This document shows, piece by piece, positions 57,902 through 64,000 of a stretch of DNA of 64,000 bases (positions within the stretch are counted from its first letter, which is position 1; every line of letters starts with the position of its first letter). Origin of the DNA: Sialis fuliginosa (taxonomy: Eukaryota > Arthropoda > Insecta > Megaloptera > Sialidae). A program made the position numbers and the translations under genes. Under the pieces are notes generated by a model that had not been told where the DNA came from, ran no database searches, and was given only the letters and a program-made list of their open reading frames with translations. The stretch spans positions 28,396,001-28,460,000 of the forward strand of contig OY540810.1 of assembly GCA_961205875.1 (NCBI GenBank), in the 5' to 3' direction.

Positions 57902-60900
57902 TTATTTTTTCCTTGGCTGCAATCCTAAATGAAAGCCTTTCTCAGCTGTTACTTTCCCGAATACTTTCATTTGTTTTAATGGGACTTGAGTTTTGTTCGT
58001 TACCACAATATTAAAGTCTTTTAATAAGTGAGCTATCGCCAGTTTACCTTCCAATAGTACAAACCGAAAACCTGAAAACAAATAAAATATATTAACAATA
58101 TTCACGCATTAACGCCCGTTTAAAAGTAAAATAGATGAACTATACAAAATAAATAATCGATAAAATAAATATTTTCATTAACTTCTCGTAATCGGTTTTC
58201 TCGAAAGCACTAATTAATTAACACTAGTCAACAGCCATTTTGCTGCAGGGTAGACAACTTTTAAAGGGTAATTTGGGCACGCTGAAAAATGACCATCATT
58301 TTGTTCAATCAGCTCTTGTTTTTTCGATATGCAAACATTCAAATTCGTACTTCAACCAAAGATCATTTTTAATGTAGCTATGGATCCTAAATGAACTAGA
58401 AAATCTTAAATTATACATATTCATAAAGTTATTTCCTTCGAAAACCATGTTTTAAACGAAAAAAAATCGAATTTTTGGCCAAAATTCGGAAATTTACAAA
58501 ATTGTTAGTGCTGTTACACAAACAATTTTTGTCCAATTTTAATGCAATTTACAAAATTTGCAGCTTTATAAATCTTCTTTATTTTAACGTAATCGAATCA
58601 AAATTGGCGAAATGGTACTAAAATCAACCACACGTGTAAAAATTGGTAGTTACGGTCATTTCTGGTCCTGGCGAATTTATGACTAGTTAAATAAATTCTG
58701 TGAAGCAGGGCTGAATAAATTTTTATTTAGGTAATTAATATTTTTTTAAAAACAATAGTTATAACTTATAATGTCAAGAAAATCGCTGAAAAGAAGTTTC
58801 TCTTAGACAGAATGATTTTCTTTAATTTATGGGTAAGAACGTTTTGTATAATTTTTTTAATTTTATAAAACAGTGCCATTGTTTTTCGTTTTGAAACTCG
58901 AAAAAAAACATCTCAATTCATTATTCTGATCACAGAATTTATTTAAGTAGTCATACATACGCCAGGTGCGGAAATGAACGTAACTACCAAGTTTGATACG
59001 CGCGGTTGATTTTAGTACCATTTCGTCAATTTTCATTCGATTACATTAAAATTTTAACACAATAAAGAAGATAGATAAAGCTAACAATTTAATAAATGGC
59101 ATTAAAATAGGATATCTATTGTTTGTGTAACAGCACTATGAATTTTTAAAATTGCCGAATTTTGGCCTAAAATTAAATTTTTTTTGTTTAAAACATGATT
59201 TTTGATAGTAATATCTGTATGAATGTGTATAATTTAAGGTTTTCTAGTTCAATGAGGATCTACAGCTACATTAAAAATGATATTTGGTTAAAGTATTTAA
59301 TTTAAAAAATATATATACGAATTTGAATGTTTGTATATCAAAAAAAAACGTATTTTTTTGCAATATCGTAAAAACAAGAGCTGATTGAGCAAAATGTTGG
59401 TCATTTTCGGATTCAGTGTGCCCAATTTAACCTTAAAGAGTTTGTTAAATTCCCTACAGCAAACACAATTTTTTGTTTGTCGGCCAGTGTTATAAGTTGA
59501 TACCTACTTATAATCATGCCTACTTTACCTATGCACACTCTAGGACCAACTCCAAAAGGCATGTACGTCATTGGGTTGATATTGGGCTTATTTTCATCAT
59601 TGAACCTTTCAGGATCAAACTTATAAGGATCTGGGAAATATTTAGGGTCCTTGTGCAATCCTTCGATGGGAATCGCGATAGTAGTTCCTTTTTCAATGGT
59701 CACTTCTTCACCGTCGCTACATGTGTAAGTGAATGTCTTCGTACAAGTTCTATCAACCATACTAGATAGTGTATATTTTCTTAATGATTCTAAAGGAAAG
59801 AAATTTAAACAATTAAAATCAAAATACATAATAAAACACATTAAAATGCATATGAAATTAGTACCAGCGAAAATCATATCAATATATTTCATTTTCTGGA
59901 CTCCCTCGTAAGTGAACTGTCCGTTATTTTCTTCCCACGTTGCATCAACTTCATCCTGGAGCCTTTTCTGAATGTCGGGATTGACAGCAAGTTCATGAAG
60001 AAGAAAGCACATCGCTGTAGCAGTATTTTCAAAACCAGCCAAGAAGAATATAACCGCTTGTGCTATGATGTCTTCATTTGTCAATTCTAAAAATATAAAG
60101 ATATTTGTAGGTAAAATATTTTACCTAATGTAAATGTTAATATACATTTCTAGTAGTTTTTGCTCCCAATTTTTTTTCTCAAAGTACATATCAAAAAAAC
60201 ATGGTTCCCAAAATCTTTGTCTTATTTTCCAAAAAAACGCTATATTCACACCCTTAAAACTTTTTTTTCCATACTTTTTTTGCACCAATTGCACCAAATA
60301 TCTGCTATATCCTTAAAACAATCTTCAAAAAATATGTTTTCATATTGAGTTCCTAAGTGAGATATAATTTTTATAAAACACCTAATTACTCGTGTATTAA
60401 AGATAAAAATTTACAGGAATTTTCAGTGTTTCTGATAATCGAATAAAAAATATCCCATTTAATTCGTTATGAAATTCCCTATAAATCTACATAAGTTTAT
60501 TTTTTTAGATTCATTAAAAAATTTATAAGAAAATCTAAGCGAGCTAATCTTAAAAGGGGCGGGGGGAAATGATTTTGGGAAATATGTTTTTTTGAAATGT
60601 ACTTTGAGAAAAAAAAATTAGGAGAAAAATAGGTGACATACGAGCGCCCTGTTTTTTAATAAACTACTGGAAATACTCATATATGTATAACATACATATA
60701 TGTATATATTAATAAGAAATTATAATAATAAGAATTCTCCCAATTACAACTCTTTTTGATCCTGTTAGATTATATAGTAAATTTTAATGTTTATAATAAT
60801 TTTAGAAATGATAATAAAAATGAAATATATCCATTATTACCAGCTTTTTCACTGTATTTTTCTTCAGAAGAATCTCCAGATGTCGCAAAATGCGATTCCT

Positions 60901-62136
60901 TATCTTCTTCATCTTCTTCATGCTTCAATGAGCCTTTCTTTGCTTCCAGAAGTAGATGGATCATGTCAGGTCGGATAATCCTTAATGATTCTCTTTTTTT
61001 GATTGTATCCAGCACGATAGCACTAAAGTAATTTGTTATATATTTTGAGAATAAACCTTCTCCAAATATCTAAAATAAAGTGTTTCAAATTATTTAATTG
61101 TTGTTGCGGTTTAATTCACAATAATAATAATAATAAATTATATAATAAATATATTTATTATATTATTAATTAACAATAATAATAATAAATAAAGTTTAGG
61201 ATTAAATAAACGAAGTGAAAATGAAATTATGTATTATTTTCTATTTCTAGTAAAAAATAACAACAATAGTGTATTACCCTCATAATAAAAGGTACTATAT
61301 TAATTGCTATAAATCTCCATGTCCTGAGATTGGATATCTCAAGGCCCATCTTGTAAAAATCGTTATTTTTATCTTTCAACGAGTTGCATTTTATTCCAAA
61401 AGCACAAGTAGCAATAACATCATTGGTATAGCGTGTCAGAACATCCTTCATATCAACTTCGACGATATTATTTGGCCAGTTTTTACTGTCTTCTAATAAG
61501 TAATTACTCAGTTCTTTACCGCATTCCGACATGAATTGAAACATTCCCCTCATTTTGCGTCCAGTAAACGCTGGACTTAATGTTGCACGCATTTTTTTCC
61601 ATTTTTGACCTAAAAAATAGTGAAATATTTTTTTGTAAATTTTTTTAATTGATTTTTGTCAATTAACGAAAATATCACCCGTTAATGCAAAAACATTTTT
61701 TGCTAGTAGAGGATCCAAATCTTTCTTGAGAAACTGATGTGAATGATCCATAAAATGGTCAAACTCCTTTATAGTAATAGCCTTCAATAATTCTAAATCT
61801 TTTACAACTAAATTTGGGTAGGAGAATAAGAAAAACCCATAATATCTTAAATAAAATAATCATATCATTACTATTAACTTTAATGTGTTTATTCAATTTT
61901 ATTTTATTTGAATTATGAAATATATTTTGTATTTACTTGTCATTTGGGAAAGCATTGTACAAATCTCTAACTTCATCGTTCATGCACTTGTAACGTAAAA
62001 TCGACCCCGCCGAGTTACCCAGAAATGGTACAGGAGTAATATAAGGTACACCTCTTTCCTTCCAGTATTGCGTAGGTTTCCATACATAATAGTAAATGAC
62101 GAGACAAATTACCAACAATCCAATGTAGAAGAACAT
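57902..62136 (-). CDS. Cytochrome P450, CYP9-like, paralog 2
   Basis: Tandem duplicate of the gene at 47384-51851, same strand and identical exon structure: 61937-62136 (ATG), 61679-61845, 61278-61609, 60841-61069, 59865-60086, 59529-59789, 57902-58071 (TAA). Exon lengths are identical to paralog 1 (200, 167, 332, 229, 222, 261, 170), giving 526 residues. Same motifs: MFFYIGLLVICLVIYYYVW anchor, WKKMR, AGFENT, ESLR, FDPERF, FGVGPRVCIG. Differences are scattered substitutions, several in the acidic loop (EEDEEDKESHFATSGDSSEE) and exon 6. Intact and probably expressed. Introns 4 and 6 each carry a foldback element absent from paralog 1. Confidence 0.92.
58222..59489. mobile_element. 1.27 kb foldback transposon in CYP9 paralog 2, intron 6
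   Basis: Ends CACTAGTCAACAGCC and, inverted, CACTGGCCGACAAAC. Inner arms (for example CAATCAGCTCTTGTTTTT) are inverted over several hundred bases each side. Paralog 1 has the contiguous host sequence at this place (TTAATTATAAGTAGATACC), so this is an insertion after the duplication. Target probably TTAA/TTAT. Class unassigned. Confidence 0.75.
60147..60675. repeat. Foldback element in CYP9 paralog 2, intron 4
   Basis: TCTCAAAGTACATATCAAAA near 60177 is inverted as TTTTGAAATGTACTTTGAGA near 60591, and the flanking TAGTAGTTT / AAACTACTG ends pair imperfectly. Missing from the corresponding intron of paralog 1. Non-coding. Confidence 0.6.
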
Positions 62137-62690
62137 GATATTCTATCAAAAATAAATTAAGAAAAAATAAAATCAAGTAAATTACAATAACTGATATTAA
62201 ATAAAATTTACATACTACAGTATTGGTAAACCTCCAAACATTTCACAATAATTAGTCTAATTTTTTATCTTATTTTATCGGAAAGATAATAAAAGATAAT
62301 AAATATATTATGTACAACAAAATACCATATGTACAACTGAATTACATATATTATTTTCTTCTTCTTCTTCTTCATCCGCTGACTTGGCCTTTTCAAACAG
62401 CTCCTTCGTGATTGATTTTTGAAGTATGTGTAGTGCGTGTATTTGTGAGAGTATATGTATGTTAGGGAACACAAGGACACCAGATGGAATGAGAAGTTGC
62501 TGATGGGCCAATCATCGTAAGTTTCAACGAACAGGGTGGTCTAAATTATAGGAATTATGTAAGGTGTCGCTGAGGTTATTTACATAGAACATATATAGGA
62601 TTTTTATTTTTATTTTGAAATTTCGTAGAAATTTAATTATGTAAAAATAGTGAACTTTGTTTTCTAATAATTCTTTCATTGTTTGTATGG
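62137..62690. other. 5' flank of CYP9 paralog 2
   Basis: The first ~150 bp match the flank of paralog 1 (51852-52015), so the duplicated promoter region is retained. Beyond about 62300 the two diverge. A (CTT) run at 62355-62374 yields a Glu/Lys-rich minus-strand frame that I do not believe is a gene. Confidence 0.5.
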
Positions 62691-63480
62691 TTTTTCCTTA
62701 AATATTTTCACGCAATTTTGTTCTTTCCTGGTTATATTTAGGACATTTCAATATAATGTGGTTAATGTCACATATGGTGAGGTTGTTACAGTTGCATAAA
62801 GAATCATCCAATGCATTGTCTTGTAGAGATAATGTGGAGTATATGCGTAATTTAGTCGTAGACGAATTACTGGGGTTGAATGCTCTTGTAGAACTTTCCT
62901 TTCCTAAATGTGTTTCTATCATATTTGGTCTGCCACTTTTCTTCGACTTGTTTAGTTATGTGTGATCATATGTCTGTATGAGGGATTAGTATCTTAGATT
63001 CGTTTTGTAGTTTAGTAGCTTCGTTAGCTAAATCATCCGTTTTCTCGTTTCCTAGCATGACTTTTACACCATACAAAAAATACCTCCTTTTGGAGTTTTT
63101 CCTAGAGGTCGACAAATTGAATGACCTCAATGATGACGTAGTTATTTTCCTTTTTTGGAGATTTTAGGCTAGACAAGACGCTCATAGAGTCACTAACGAT
63201 AACGACTTGTTTTTTTTTCGATATTAATGTAGTCTTCTAATACTTTTTTGATAGCTGATGCATCGGCTGTGTATATCGAATTATGATTATTGAGTCTTCT
63301 AATCATTGAACTTTTTGAGTGCATATCAAAGTAAGCCATTCCTACATTTCCATCTGTTGATTTGGATCCGTCGGTAAATATGAATGTTATGTTCGCATAT
63401 GATGGAATTCTCTTGGCTTGTTTTCTACATATACAATAGGGTTGATATGCATTAGTTTTGGATCATAATCGTACATCATG
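62690..63480 (-). pseudogene. Degenerate non-LTR retrotransposon, RNase H region
   Basis: Read on the minus strand, a ribonuclease H-like stretch FTDGSKSTDGNVGMAYFD, later IYTADASAIKKVLE, then after a frameshift VVIVSDSMSVLSSL. Further on is the typical C-terminal C-x-x-C-x-N-x-x-x-x-D-x-x-H-x-x-x-x-C zinc-knuckle-like tail ending LKCPKYNQER. This order is characteristic of RNase H-bearing LINEs (I/Jockey-type). Reverse transcriptase is not seen. Inactive. Confidence 0.7.
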
Positions 63481-63847
63481 TCGTTATAATATTTATGGAT
63501 TTGAACATTTCATTCTGAATAGAATTCCATCCACCCTTCAACTAAACAAGGCATTGGATTTTTATATCATATATTTTAATAATTCATACCGCCAACTTTA
63601 AAAAAAAATGGCTAGCGAGTAATATTTTTTAACAGTTTTTCATTTTATACAGAATATTTTTAAAATATCCTAAATAGGCAGGCCTTCATAATTTGCATAG
63701 TTCTGTATAAAAAACAGCGTATTTTTTTTTTAAATCGACATTTTGAAAAACGCTATTTAGTAGCAAGGAGGCCAGTTTCTGGAAAAAACGAGAACAATCA
63801 AGGATACTCAGGTAAAAGTTCGTTGGAAGTTAGGGAATTTTTCGTAA

Positions 63848-64000
63848 ATATATCACCACTGTTTTAATACCGTTGGTGTTTAATTACAACACGTGCGCGA
63901 AACTTGTCAAACACTTCCTTAAACCCCAAGAGAACTGTCGTATAAGTTTAAATATCCCATTTGAAAATGCTTGCATGCTAGAAAGTTTTGTTAGCTAGGC
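63848..64000. mobile_element. TGTCCGG MITE, partial copy, runs off the window
   Basis: In inverted orientation relative to copy 1: CACCACTGTTTTAATACCG, then CGCGAAACTTGTCAA and TTTTGTTAGCTAG match the same family. More diverged than the other copies; its end lies beyond base 64000. Confidence 0.65.

Noticed and set aside
59473..59911. Plus-strand frames opposite CYP9 exons
   Set aside because: Antisense shadows of exons 5 and 6 of paralog 2.
62265..62511. Minus-strand frame with a run of Glu or Lys
   Set aside because: The charged run comes from a CTT microsatellite; no splice signals or homology support a gene.

Overview
The window looks like nuclear DNA of an AT-rich, intron-rich, repeat-rich insect. 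Every gene is split by GT-AG introns, most intergenic and intronic DNA is made of short inverted-repeat DNA transposons, and two insect P450 families (CYP6-like and CYP9-like) are present. CYP9 points to a holometabolous insect; a beetle is my guess but the sequence does not prove it.

Layout. 331-7001 (+): CYP6-like P450, first exon outside the window. 7437-7871 (-): TRMT112. 8077-10182 (+): single-exon ZAD/C2H2 zinc-finger protein, sharing a ~205 bp bidirectional promoter region with TRMT112. 10581-11046 (+): selenoprotein K, with a UGA codon three codons before the true stop and a type II SECIS-like hairpin 168 nt downstream. 13098-22352 (-): seven-exon mitochondrial glutamate carrier (SLC25). 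23278-34014 (-): SLC5 sodium/solute symporter containing two tandem homologous exons separated by only 19 nt, the hallmark of mutually exclusive splicing. About 34-45 kb: gene-poor. 45163-45316 (+): lone first exon of a probable transporter. 47384-51851 and 57902-62136 (-): two complete seven-exon CYP9-like P450 paralogs, with fragments of a third at 57102-57755. 62.7-63.5 kb (-): decayed non-LTR retrotransposon.

The two P450 clusters would serve oxidative metabolism of xenobiotics or endogenous lipophiles. The glutamate carrier and SLC5 symporter are transporters, and TRMT112 and SelK are housekeeping genes. Comparing the two CYP9 paralogs intron by intron dates four transposon insertions to after the duplication, because each has an empty site in the other copy.

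Most notable are (1) the selenocysteine-encoding SelK, since several insect lineages have lost selenoproteins, and (2) the SLC5 exon pair, which would swap a transmembrane segment that in related SGLT transporters contacts substrate. All exon boundaries were read by eye from splice signals, reading-frame phase and family similarity. No alignment, search or RNA evidence was available.
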